Source of the DNA: Candidatus Gastranaerophilales bacterium
Lineage (GTDB): Bacteria > Cyanobacteriota > Vampirovibrionia > Gastranaerophilales > Gastranaerophilaceae
DNA: 20,177 nucleotides
Assembly: GCA_910587375.1 (NCBI GenBank)
Contig: CAJULR010000038.1
Coordinates: 1-20,177 of the forward strand
Direction of reading: 5' to 3'
Shown here piece by piece: positions 1 through 8,080 of the stretch. The notes beneath the pieces are model-generated. The model was not told the origin of the DNA. It saw only the letters and a list, made by a program, of their open reading frames with translations, and made no database searches. The number at the start of each line of letters is the position of its first letter. The first letter of the stretch is position 1. A program made the position numbers and the translations under genes.

Positions 1-481
1 ATTTTCCTTCAAAATCTTTTGTGTCGTCAAAAATAACCCTGGCGTCATCAATATAAATATCTGGAAGCGAGGATATTTCAAAAGAGGAATTCTTGTTCCC
101 TTTTTGTCCTTTTTGGATTTTATTTAAATTTAAAAATACATATTTTGCGTTTATTTTCTTTGGAAGGCCGAGCTTTGTTTTTCCAACAAAACCTTCAATA
201 TCAAAGATTTTTGCCCCGTTTTTTGCGGCAGAAAGCTTGTCCGCTTTTAAATATAAAGATAAAAACGGTGTGATTTTAATATTAAAATTTTCTGCACTTA
301 TTGCATATCCTGTGTTTTTAAGCACTATTCCTTTTGCTTTTTTGGTGAAAGTTTTTGAATTTAAAAGCATTGGAAGCGCAAACAATATGCACAGATATAT
401 GCACAAAAACACTGCAAAAACGGCGCTTATTGACCAAAGTATTACTTTTTTATACTTTTTTAAAAATTCCATAATTTCCAT
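1..481 (-). CDS. AsmA-like envelope protein, N-terminal part (runs off left edge)
   Basis: The reading frame is open from an ATG at 481 down to base 2, giving about 160 codons of a longer protein. Residues 1-12 are short and basic (MEIMEFLKKYKK). A hydrophobic signal-anchor helix follows at about residues 14-36, ending in LPMLLNS. After it comes a pattern typical of AsmA/DUF748-type proteins: a tGY-x-ISAENF stretch, then ITPFLSLYLKADKLS. Such proteins are anchored in the inner membrane with a long periplasmic beta-rich part and are linked to outer-membrane assembly or lipid transport. This would imply a two-membrane cell. A second in-frame ATG at 472 is possible and neither start has a strong ribosome binding site. 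The gene diverges from the one at 734. That it codes is fairly sure. The family is inferred from the N-terminal pattern only, since the C-terminal part lies outside the window. Confidence 0.6.
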   Translation of the reverse strand, partial: MEIMEFLKKYKKVILWSISAVFAVFLCIYLCILFALPMLLNSKTFTKKAKGIVLKNTGYAISAENFNIKITPFLSLYLKADKLSAAKNGAKIFDIEGFVGKTKLGLPKKINAKYVFLNLNKIQKGQKGNKNSSFEISSLPDIYIDDARVIFDDTKDFEGK

Positions 482-520
482 ATTTTTTCTAATTCCATTT
501 TTTCTGTGGCTATGGGGAAG

Positions 521-529
521 ATTATATCA
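521..529 (-). promoter_or_regulatory. Extended -10 promoter for the AsmA-like gene
   Basis: Read on the minus strand, TGATATAAT at 529-521 is a perfect TGnTATAAT extended -10 element. It would start a transcript near 514, about 33 bases before the ATG at 481. No good -35 box is seen, which extended -10 promoters can tolerate. Confidence 0.45.
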
Positions 530-642
530 CATTTTCGGATTTAAAGGCTTTTTGTAAACTCTTTTGCAAATTTATTACTTAAAGCCATCTATGCTCCAAT
601 GGGGTAATTGTAATAATATGTTAAATTCGTATATACTCTTGC

Positions 643-670
643 TTGAAATTTAAAAGTGAAGTTTTATAAT
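643..670 (+). promoter_or_regulatory. Putative promoter of the 734 gene
   Basis: TTGAAA (643-648, five of six matches to the -35 consensus) is followed after 16 bases by a perfect TATAAT (665-670). A second TATAAT at 685-690 lacks a good -35 partner. The leader to the ATG would be about 55 bases. Confidence 0.5.
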
Positions 671-733
671 TAAGCTCCACCCCATATAATAATTGAAGGT
701 TAAAGACTTAAGGGATAACGAAAGAGATAAAAT

Positions 734-1672
734 ATGAGAATTAATTCTATTGTCACCCATGGTTACAGAAACAATTTAAACAAATGTACAAAGCCTTGTA
801 AAAGCAATAATTCGCAGGCTTCAAACGGCACAATAAATGAGCCGATGAAGCAAGAATTGAGCTTCGGAAAATATGCCAGCAAAGAAGCAGATAAACGCAT
901 TCATGCTGCCGGTTACCCCTTTTATCCCGGAATGCCGGAAGACCCTCTTATGGTTTCCCCGTTTGTATATGTGTATGTTGATTCTGACGATGGCAAATTA
1001 AAAGCGCGTTTAAATAAAGACCTTATTAATAAAAGGGGCGCAGATGAATATTGTGCAGAAAAAAAAGTATATGAGGTGTTTGAAGAGGGACATCCTGATA
1101 ATATCACCACCATGTTTGATGTGGATAAAATAGCAACTGCCACGGGTTACACCCATGAACGTTTTGCCAATGTGCACTGTAAGGTTGTAAAAATTACTGA
1201 AAAGCACAAATGCGACCCCGGCTTTGTATTTAATTATGATAAATTTATAAAATTTAAAGGCGCTGATGAAGAGGGCCTTACGTTGAATTTTGAATTTTCA
1301 AGAAATCCTTTTGAGGTTGACAGAGAGCTTTCAAACAAGAAAGGCTTCTTTGCTGCGGTTCAACGTTTAGTTGCGCAAGGTGAAATGCAAGAAGCAAAGA
1401 TGAAAAATGCAGAAGTTAATGATATAATTTGCGGCTTTGAAGAAAAACACGGCCTTTCACGAGGTTGGGAAGTTGCCCCTATGGACTGCAGAACGGAAGA
1501 CGGTGTAAAAAGATTTGAACTCATTTTGGAACTTTACCGCGAACTGCATGAAAAAATGTATCCGCCGGAACCTCCTTCAAAATCTAAGCCGGAGCTTTCG
1601 CCTGAAGAATTAAAAAGACAGGAAGAGTTAACTGCAGACAGACAGCGTTTTGGTATGGACTGGCCATATTAA
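734..1672 (+). CDS. Uncharacterised 312-residue protein with N-terminal MRINSI / SFGK motif
   Basis: This is an intact 312-codon frame opening with ATG, with a weak purine-rich ribosome site (AAAGAG) upstream. I do not recognise the family. The first 42 residues are polar and look disordered, with two cysteines (C18, C22). They start MRINSI and lead to an SFGK motif at residues 43-46. The rest is a mixed alpha/beta-like soluble region with no clear membrane helix. A charged, proline-rich tail follows (PPEPPSKSKPELSPEELKRQEEL). The MRIN...SFGK arrangement recurs in the glycogen-synthase-like protein at 15141, so it may be a lineage-specific leader or localisation tag; that is inference. The gene lies 111 bases before the 1784 gene on the same strand and could be co-transcribed with it. 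Coding status is well supported; function is unknown. Confidence 0.75.
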   Translation: MRINSIVTHGYRNNLNKCTKPCKSNNSQASNGTINEPMKQELSFGKYASKEADKRIHAAGYPFYPGMPEDPLMVSPFVYVYVDSDDGKLKARLNKDLINKRGADEYCAEKKVYEVFEEGHPDNITTMFDVDKIATATGYTHERFANVHCKVVKITEKHKCDPGFVFNYDKFIKFKGADEEGLTLNFEFSRNPFEVDRELSNKKGFFAAVQRLVAQGEMQEAKMKNAEVNDIICGFEEKHGLSRGWEVAPMDCRTEDGVKRFELILELYRELHEKMYPPEPPSKSKPELSPEELKRQEELTADRQRFGMDWPY

Positions 1673-1783
1673 TCACCATATTAAATAAAATTAAAGCTTG
1701 TTAACAAAACTTAAGATTTAGGCAATTTTAGTTTCAATTTATCTTTATTTATATAAAGGAATGTGTGTAGATAAAGGTCAAAA

Positions 1784-3886
1784 ATGAGGTTGCCAAGAAT
1801 AGACATTCAAAGTGTTCAAACTCTTACAAGGGGCGCAATGTCGCACTTTGTAAAAAAAGCACCTCAAATTGATACTAAAACCTTTAGGGATGTTTACAGT
1901 ATAACCAACTGTGCGCTGTCGGACTTTATGAACAAAACTACCTCGGCTGCGCAAAATCAAAACCCAAAGCTTTTTGAAAACGTTAACGGCCTTTTACTTC
2001 CAAAAAAAGATACAATCCTAAGGCGCTTTTTTGAAGCAGGGAGAGATTTTTTCGAAATTCCTCTTGATGTTTTATCTGAAATTGCCTCAAAATTTCCTAA
2101 ATCCAGGCTAAATAACTCACAGTTTCTTCAAAACCATAGGGCGCACATCCTTGCAGAAAATGAACTTGCCGCTCTTCAAGGCGGGCGTGATATAATTTCT
2201 GATTTTGCAAAGGAATTTAGTAAAAAAGGAATTAAAACGGTTCCGGCGTCGATTGACGGAAATTGTGCCGGTGACTGTGCAGACAAGTGTAATAAAATTT
2301 CAGGCCATCTTAATCAACTTTTAAATAAAACTGTGGAGTTTGGAAATTCCACATTTGACACTAAAAAGGAACGTTTTACAACAAGAATTATTTCAGGATT
2401 TACCGCCGCTTTTTTCCTCGGCTCTGATTTCTTTAATAAAGCAAAATTAAAAGGAAAAAGTGACGAAGAAGCTATTAAAGCCCAACATGGCAAGCAAGGC
2501 CAGGAAATAAAAGAAAATCTTGAAGAAGGCGTTATGCAGTATCTTCTAAATGCTTGCTGCAGTGAGTTTGTAAACAACAATATGATTGCTCCTGTGGTTT
2601 CCGGCCTTATTATAGGAACCATTTCAAGAATTCATTCAAGGCTGTCAAGCGGAAGGCCAATAAAAAGAGTAAAAACTCCAGAACACTCAATGACTGAATT
2701 TATGCGGGCAACAAAAAGTGGTGAACAGTATAAAACCCAGAGCGAAATTGATAAACAGGCAAAAGAACCTATTCTTTCAAAGAAAAACCTTGTAAAGGGT
2801 TGCGCATTTTTGGTTGCGGCCATGTATGCCCTAAGGTTTGCCTCAAATACAAAAGTGGTTAAAAAGCTTCTTGCGCCGCTTACAGACAAAATGAAGCAGT
2901 TTGAACTCTCAAACATTGAAGACATTGTTGCAACAAGGGCCGATATTGATAAATTTAAAGGTGTTTTAAGCAAATGTGATGAAGGCAAATATGCCGAATG
3001 GATTGAAAGAGCTGTCAGTGAAGCATTTGAAGCGGGTGCGGCCGAAGTTAGCCTTGGAACAAAATATAAGACAACAAAACTTTTAGGGCTTTTTGAAGTA
3101 AAACAAAAAGATTTAAAACTGCTGCCTCTTGCGCCATTCAAATTTGTAACTGAACTCGTTTCTTATCCGTATAAGCTTGTAAATAAAATTGAAATTCCGA
3201 TAAGAAAAGCGTTTGAAAAGCCTGTTAAAACAGGAATTGAAAATATTATAAATTCAATAAGAAGGTTAACGGGCAATACTAATGAATTCAAATTCAAAAC
3301 GCCTGATTTTGTTGAGCCGCTCATTAAAGACAATTTCAAGTTTAAAAATGTTTATTTAAGGTATAAAGAATTCGAAGCAAAATTCGGCTCAGACCCAGAT
3401 AAATTGCAGGAAGAGTTTGGCAAATATCTTCATGATATGCGTATTGCTTCTTTAAACAGGAAAACTTCTTCAAAAGTTGATAATACAACCGTTGCCGCCG
3501 TTTCGCAGATAACAGGCTCTTTGGCCGGCATTTGGTTTAATATGAATGATGATTATAATGCTGCAATTAAAAACGGCGAAAACAGGGCCGAGGCAAGAAA
3601 AGCAGCAAGGCTTCGCGGAATTAATAAAATTGCAAGAACAACTTCACAAGCGGCAATTTGGGGAACCTTAAAAGAATTGTTTAAAAAGCAATGTAACGGA
3701 AGCATAACAGGCTCCATGATTATGGTTGCAATTTCAACTGTTCTGACTGATATGGCGTCTAGAGTTCTTGCTGCTATGCCGATTGGGAAAATGAAGACAA
3801 AAGAAGACATTGAAGCATATCAAAAGAACCAAAAAGAGGGCGTTATGGCCTGGTATCACAATGGCATTGATCGCCTTGCTTCATAA
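1784..3886 (+). CDS. Uncharacterised 700-residue protein with predicted membrane segments and a CX3CX3C cluster
   Basis: This is an intact 700-codon frame. ATG 1784 has AAAGG six to seven bases upstream. I do not recognise the family. Several moderately hydrophobic helices could be membrane-associated: about residues 202-217, 265-282, 335-352, 569-585 and 640-665. They alternate with long lysine-rich soluble stretches. A compact cysteine group C161-x3-C165-x3-C169 sits in a short loop just before the first helix, and C258-C259 lie between the first two. A motif of this spacing could bind metal or form disulfides, but no known family signature is complete. GTTAACAAAA at 1700-1709, a half-site seen in the repeats upstream of two other genes here, lies 84 bases before the ATG. 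hydG follows after about 75-95 bases, so joint transcription with hydG is possible. Confidence 0.75.
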   Translation: MRLPRIDIQSVQTLTRGAMSHFVKKAPQIDTKTFRDVYSITNCALSDFMNKTTSAAQNQNPKLFENVNGLLLPKKDTILRRFFEAGRDFFEIPLDVLSEIASKFPKSRLNNSQFLQNHRAHILAENELAALQGGRDIISDFAKEFSKKGIKTVPASIDGNCAGDCADKCNKISGHLNQLLNKTVEFGNSTFDTKKERFTTRIISGFTAAFFLGSDFFNKAKLKGKSDEEAIKAQHGKQGQEIKENLEEGVMQYLLNACCSEFVNNNMIAPVVSGLIIGTISRIHSRLSSGRPIKRVKTPEHSMTEFMRATKSGEQYKTQSEIDKQAKEPILSKKNLVKGCAFLVAAMYALRFASNTKVVKKLLAPLTDKMKQFELSNIEDIVATRADIDKFKGVLSKCDEGKYAEWIERAVSEAFEAGAAEVSLGTKYKTTKLLGLFEVKQKDLKLLPLAPFKFVTELVSYPYKLVNKIEIPIRKAFEKPVKTGIENIINSIRRLTGNTNEFKFKTPDFVEPLIKDNFKFKNVYLRYKEFEAKFGSDPDKLQEEFGKYLHDMRIASLNRKTSSKVDNTTVAAVSQITGSLAGIWFNMNDDYNAAIKNGENRAEARKAARLRGINKIARTTSQAAIWGTLKELFKKQCNGSITGSMIMVAISTVLTDMASRVLAAMPIGKMKTKEDIEAYQKNQKEGVMAWYHNGIDRLAS

Positions 3887-3981
3887 ATACCCCATTGCTA
3901 TTATTAGCCGTATTTTACCGTGTTAAATTCTCATTTGCATTTAATTTTTAAAGGGGTATTATGGGTGTGAGGAGTGAAAAA

Positions 3982-5400
3982 ATGTATAATCCAAAATCAC
4001 ATAATGCCGAAGAATTTATCTGCCATGAGGAGGTTTTAGCCTCTCTTGATTATGCGGAAAAAAATAAAGATAATGTTGAAGTTATAGATAAAATCCTTCA
4101 AAAAGCAAGGTTAAAGAAGGGTTTAACCCACAGGGAAGCGGCTGTTCTTTTGGATTGCACCATTCCTGAAAAAAATGAAGAAATTTTTGCGCTTGCCCGT
4201 GAAATCAAAAATGATTACTATGGCAACCGTATCGTGCTTTTTGCCCCTCTTTATCTTTCAAATTACTGTGTAAATGGCTGTGTGTATTGCCCGTATCACT
4301 TGAAAAATAAACATATTCCGCGTGTGAAGTTGACACAGGAGCAAATTCGTCGCGAAACTGAAGCCCTGCAAGACCTTGGGCATAAAAGAATTGCAATTGA
4401 AGCCGGTGAAGACCCTGTAAATAACCCAATTGAGTATATTTTGGACTCAATTAAAACAATTTATTCTGTGAAACATAAAAATGGGGCCATAAGACGCGTA
4501 AACGTTAATATTGCGGCCACCACGATTGAAAATTACAAAAAACTTCACGAGGCCGGAATTGGCACATATATCCTCTTTCAGGAAACTTATAATAAAGAAA
4601 CCTATGAAAGGCTTCATCCGACAGGCCCGAAACATAACTATAAATACCATACAGAGGCCATGGACCGTGCAATGGAAGCGGGAATTGATGATGTGAGCCT
4701 TGGAGTTCTTTTTGGGCTTGAGCTTTTCAGATATGAATTTTCTGCCCTTTTGATGCACGCAGAGCACCTTGAAGCCGCATTTGGCGTTGGTCCGCATGCA
4801 ATAAGTGTCCCAAGAATTAAAAAAGCCGATGACATTAACCCTGATGATTTTGACAACGGAATTGATGAAGATACTTTCGCTAAAATCGTTGCCTGCATTA
4901 GAATTGCGGTTCCTTATACCGGGATGATAATCTCTACAAGGGAATCTGCAGAATGCAGGGAAAGACTTTTAAATTTGGGCGTTTCTCAGATTTCGGGCGG
5001 TTCAAAAACAAGTGTAGGCGGCTATTTTAACCCGGCCCCGGAAGATGAAAATTCTGCCCAATTTGACGTTTCAGACAGGCGTCCTTTGGATGATGTCATA
5101 AAATGGCTTATGGAAATGGGCTATTTGCCGAGTTTTTGCACCTCTTGCTACCGTCAAGGGCGCACAGGGGACAGGTTTATGGAAATCTGCAAAAGTCAGC
5201 AAATCCACAATTTCTGCCAGCCAAACGCCGTAATGACTTTGAAAGAATATTTGGAAGATTATGCAACAGAGGCCACAAGGGCAGTCGGCGAGAAGCTTTT
5301 GCCTGTTGAAATTGCAAAAATTAAGGATGATAAAATCCGCAAAATTGTGGAAGAAAATCTTGTTAAAATCCACAACGGCGAGCGCGACTTCAAGTTCTAA
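3982..5400 (+). CDS. hydG: [FeFe]-hydrogenase H-cluster radical SAM maturase HydG
   Basis: HydG is a radical SAM tyrosine lyase. It cleaves tyrosine to p-cresol and dehydroglycine and converts the latter to the CO and cyanide ligands of the [FeFe]-hydrogenase H-cluster, delivered on an Fe(CO)2(CN) synthon. Both cluster-binding motifs are intact. Counting from the upstream ATG at 3961, the SAM cluster motif CX3CX2C is C103/C107/C110 (CVNGCVYCPY). The C-terminal auxiliary cluster motif CX2CX22C is C393/C396/C419. I prefer the ATG at 3982 because it gives MYNPKSHNAEEF, matching the start of clostridial HydG as I recall it, and has GAGGAG seven bases upstream. The ATG at 3961 adds seven residues and has its own AAAGGGG site. 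HydE, HydF and the hydrogenase are not in the window, so the gene is isolated from its usual partners. Confidence 0.95.
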   Translation: MYNPKSHNAEEFICHEEVLASLDYAEKNKDNVEVIDKILQKARLKKGLTHREAAVLLDCTIPEKNEEIFALAREIKNDYYGNRIVLFAPLYLSNYCVNGCVYCPYHLKNKHIPRVKLTQEQIRRETEALQDLGHKRIAIEAGEDPVNNPIEYILDSIKTIYSVKHKNGAIRRVNVNIAATTIENYKKLHEAGIGTYILFQETYNKETYERLHPTGPKHNYKYHTEAMDRAMEAGIDDVSLGVLFGLELFRYEFSALLMHAEHLEAAFGVGPHAISVPRIKKADDINPDDFDNGIDEDTFAKIVACIRIAVPYTGMIISTRESAECRERLLNLGVSQISGGSKTSVGGYFNPAPEDENSAQFDVSDRRPLDDVIKWLMEMGYLPSFCTSCYRQGRTGDRFMEICKSQQIHNFCQPNAVMTLKEYLEDYATEATRAVGEKLLPVEIAKIKDDKIRKIVEENLVKIHNGERDFKF

Positions 5401-5497
5401 AGAGTTTGAAGCCTAAAAACCATAGGTGTTTCGCAGTTTTTATATGTATTTATGTTACCGAAACTTTACTTTTTGTAATATATAAATGCCTTAAAGC

Positions 5498-6262
5498 TTA
5501 CTGCCGCATTGTTTTTACATATTCTTTAATATGCGGAGCGGCCTCAGGCCCGTATTCTTCAATGATTTTGACAATTGCGCTTCCAACAATTGCCCCATCT
5601 GCAAATTTTTCAATTTCTCTTACCTGCTCCGGGGTGTTTATCCCAAAACCAACTGCGCAGGGCGTTTTGGTCACTTTTTTTGCCCTGTTTATAATTTCGG
5701 CTAAATTGGTTGTAATTTCACTTCTGACGCCCGTAACCCCCATTGAAGAGGCCACATAAATAAATCCCCTGGCTTTTTCTGCAATTTTCTCAATTCTGTC
5801 GTTTGATGTCGGCGCCAAGAAAGAAATAACATAAACCCCTTGTTTTTCGGCATATTCAAGGATTTCAGCCTGCTCTTCAAAAGGTATATCAGGAATTATA
5901 ACGCCGTCAATACCAACTTCTGCACACTTTTTGAAGAATTTTTCATATCCGTACTTAAAAACAGGGTTTAAATAAGTCAAAAATACAAGCGGGACTTGGG
6001 TTTTGAAGCGAATATTTTTCACTGTTTCAAAAATCTTTTCAATTGTAACACCACCTGCAAGCGCCCTTAAATTAGCTTTTTGAATAACCGTTCCGTCTGC
6101 AATCGGGTCAGAGAAGGGAATTCCAAGCTCAATTAAATCTGCGCCTGCCTCTTCAAGCGCAAGAACGAACTTTTCTGTGCTTTCTAAATCCGGGTCACCC
6201 GCTGAAATAAAGGGTATAAAGGCTTTTTTACCTTCAAATGCGTTTTTAATTCTATTTTCCAT
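5498..6262 (-). CDS. trpA: Tryptophan synthase alpha subunit
   Basis: TrpA cleaves indole-3-glycerol phosphate to indole and glyceraldehyde 3-phosphate. The indole is tunnelled to TrpB in the alpha2beta2 complex. The 254-residue frame shows the signature LIELGIPFSDPIADG. The catalytic glutamate is E45 and the aspartate D56, spaced as E49 and D60 of the E. coli enzyme. The phosphate-binding region GFGINTPEQ and GAIVGSAIV lies near the C-terminus. The length is normal or slightly short for the family. The ATG at 6262 overlaps the trpB stop by one base (TAATG), so translation is probably coupled. It is the last gene of the operon; the 97 bases to the convergent hydG end hold no convincing hairpin plus T-run terminator. 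Confidence 0.97.
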   Translation of the reverse strand: MENRIKNAFEGKKAFIPFISAGDPDLESTEKFVLALEEAGADLIELGIPFSDPIADGTVIQKANLRALAGGVTIEKIFETVKNIRFKTQVPLVFLTYLNPVFKYGYEKFFKKCAEVGIDGVIIPDIPFEEQAEILEYAEKQGVYVISFLAPTSNDRIEKIAEKARGFIYVASSMGVTGVRSEITTNLAEIINRAKKVTKTPCAVGFGINTPEQVREIEKFADGAIVGSAIVKIIEEYGPEAAPHIKEYVKTMRQ

Positions 6263-7446
6263 TATTCAAAAATTTTCCTTCCTCTGTATCTTGCAATTGC
6301 CGCAACATCCTTGTCCCCTCTGCCTGAGAGGCAAATTATTATGCTGTCGTTTTTGTTAAATTCCTTGGCAATTTTTATTGCATGCGCAACGGCATGAGCA
6401 CTCTCTATGGCGGGGATTATGCCCTCCATCCTTGATAAATACTCAAAAGCGTCAACCGCCTCATCATCTGTCACGGGAACGTATTCAGCCCTTTTTGAAT
6501 CTTTTAAATAAGCATGTTCTGGGCCGACGCCCGGGTAATCCAAGCCGGCTGAAATTGAGTATACGGGCGCGATTTGCCCGCATTCATCCTGGCAAAAATA
6601 ACTTTTCATGCCATGGAAAATTCCAAGTGTGCCTTTTGTCATGCTTGCAGCATGTAATTCGGTGTCAACCCCCTTGCCTGCTGCTTCTGCGCCTATCAGG
6701 CGAACTTCTTTGTCTTCTATAAAGTTGTAAAATGCGCCCATGGCGTTACTTCCCCCACCAACGCAGGCTATGACTGCTTTTGGGAGTTTACCTTCAAGTT
6801 CAAGTATCTGCGCGCGCGCTTCTTTACTTATAACACTCTGAAAATCCCTTACTATCATTGGAAATGGGTGTGGCCCCATCACTGAACCCAGCACGTAGAG
6901 CGTATCTTCGGTTCTTGTTGCCCATTCGCGCATGGCCTCATTTACAGCGTCTTTCAAGGTCATTGTGCCGCTTGTCACTGTATGCACTTTTGCCCCCAAA
7001 AGCTCCATCCTGTATACGTTTAAGGCCTGTCTTTCAGTGTCCTCTTTGCCCATAAAAATTTCACATTCCAGGCCCAAAAGTGCTGCAGCTGTTGCAGTTG
7101 CAACCCCATGCTGACCCGCCCCAGTTTCTGCAATGACGCGGGTTTTGCCCATATATTTTGCAAGCAGAACCTGCCCTAAAACATTGTTAATTTTGTGCGA
7201 ACCCGTGTGGTTTAAATCCTCTCTTTTTAGGTAAATCCGTGCCCCGCCTAGGTTTTCAGTCATGTTTTTGGCAAAATACAGTAAAGATGGGCGTCCTGCA
7301 TAGTTTTTAAGCAAAAAATCCAGCTCTGTGTTGAATTTTTCATCTTTTTTATATTTTTCGTAAGTTTCTTCAAGCTGAATTACTTCATTCATCAGGGTTT
7401 CGGGGATATATTGCCCGCCAAAAATGCCAAATCTGCCCTTATTCAT
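6262..7446 (-). CDS. trpB: Tryptophan synthase beta subunit
   Basis: TrpB is the pyridoxal-phosphate subunit that joins indole and serine to give tryptophan. The 394-residue protein has the PLP lysine K85 in HTGSHKINN, the catalytic glutamate E107 in AETGAGQHG, and the phosphate-binding GGGSN loop at residues 230-234. The N-terminal FGGQYIPETLM is typical of the main TrpB1 form rather than the longer TrpB2. The gene starts eight bases inside trpF and ends in a one-base overlap with trpA, consistent with a single translationally coupled transcript and stoichiometric production with TrpA. Confidence 0.98.
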   Translation of the reverse strand: MNKGRFGIFGGQYIPETLMNEVIQLEETYEKYKKDEKFNTELDFLLKNYAGRPSLLYFAKNMTENLGGARIYLKREDLNHTGSHKINNVLGQVLLAKYMGKTRVIAETGAGQHGVATATAAALLGLECEIFMGKEDTERQALNVYRMELLGAKVHTVTSGTMTLKDAVNEAMREWATRTEDTLYVLGSVMGPHPFPMIVRDFQSVISKEARAQILELEGKLPKAVIACVGGGSNAMGAFYNFIEDKEVRLIGAEAAGKGVDTELHAASMTKGTLGIFHGMKSYFCQDECGQIAPVYSISAGLDYPGVGPEHAYLKDSKRAEYVPVTDDEAVDAFEYLSRMEGIIPAIESAHAVAHAIKIAKEFNKNDSIIICLSGRGDKDVAAIARYRGRKIFE

Positions 7447-8080
7447 TTTTATTTCCTCTTACTAAGTTTACAATCTCTAAAATTTTCTGAAAATCCTTGT
7501 GGCCGTTGGTTTCTACTCCGCTGCTAATGTCAACTGCAAAGGGTGAAACCCGCTCCAGCGCTTGGCAAATGTTTCCTGCATTTAAGCCACCTGCAAGGAA
7601 TATAGGCTTATCAATACTTGGAATTAAGCTCCAGTCAAAGGTTTTGCCGGTACCGCCTGCTAAATTTTTATCAGGTGTGTCGAATAAAATATAGTCTGCA
7701 TTTTGGGGTAAAACCGTTGCAACACCTGGTTTTACGGCCTTTATAATCTTCATATTTGAACGGGATTTTAAATTTTCTATAAAATTTTCGCCCTCATCCC
7801 CGTGTAATTGAGCTATATCAATAATTTTAGCCTCATGGAGCTTTAAAATATTTTCTATTTTTTCATTTACAAAAACCCCAACTTTTTTAATATTTGGGTT
7901 CAAATTTGAACTAATTTTATAAGCAAGCTGAAAGTCAACCATACGGCGGCTTTTGGCGAATACAAAACCTATGTAATCGGGCAAAACTTTGTTTACTGCA
8001 ACGAAGTCACCCTCCTGAAACAGTCCACAAATCTTGATTTTGACGTTTTTATTTTTGTTCGTGGAAAAACAGTTTTTCAA
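7439..8080 (-). CDS. trpF: Phosphoribosylanthranilate isomerase
   Basis: TrpF performs the Amadori rearrangement of phosphoribosylanthranilate to CdRP. The expected motifs are present: KIKICGL with the general-base cysteine C18, GFVFAKSRR, QLHGDE, LFDT with the general-acid aspartate D134, GGTGKTFDW, and the phosphate loop LAGGLN followed by DISSGVE. The start is a TTG codon at 8080-8078. It overlaps the trpC stop as TTGA, with GAGGAG ten bases upstream; no ATG or GTG precedes the catalytic motif. The N-terminus is about ten residues longer than in many TrpF proteins, which often begin just before the KICG motif. The gene overlaps trpB by eight bases. The rare start codon could lower TrpF output relative to neighbours, which is inference. 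Confidence 0.95.
   Translation of the reverse strand: MKNCFSTNKNKNVKIKICGLFQEGDFVAVNKVLPDYIGFVFAKSRRMVDFQLAYKISSNLNPNIKKVGVFVNEKIENILKLHEAKIIDIAQLHGDEGENFIENLKSRSNMKIIKAVKPGVATVLPQNADYILFDTPDKNLAGGTGKTFDWSLIPSIDKPIFLAGGLNAGNICQALERVSPFAVDISSGVETNGHKDFQKILEIVNLVRGNKNE

Noticed and set aside
93..557. A 154-codon plus-strand frame at the left edge
   Set aside because: It is the mirror of the minus-strand AsmA-like gene; its phenylalanine-rich product reflects lysine codons on the other strand.
5401..5497. A possible terminator between hydG and trpA (AAAAAC/GTTTTT and GTTTCG/CGAAAC pairs)
   Set aside because: Stems are short with large loops and no well-placed T-run, so no terminator is claimed.
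5406..5759. A 117-codon plus-strand frame following hydG
   Set aside because: Most of it is antisense to trpA and the product resembles no protein; no ribosome site.
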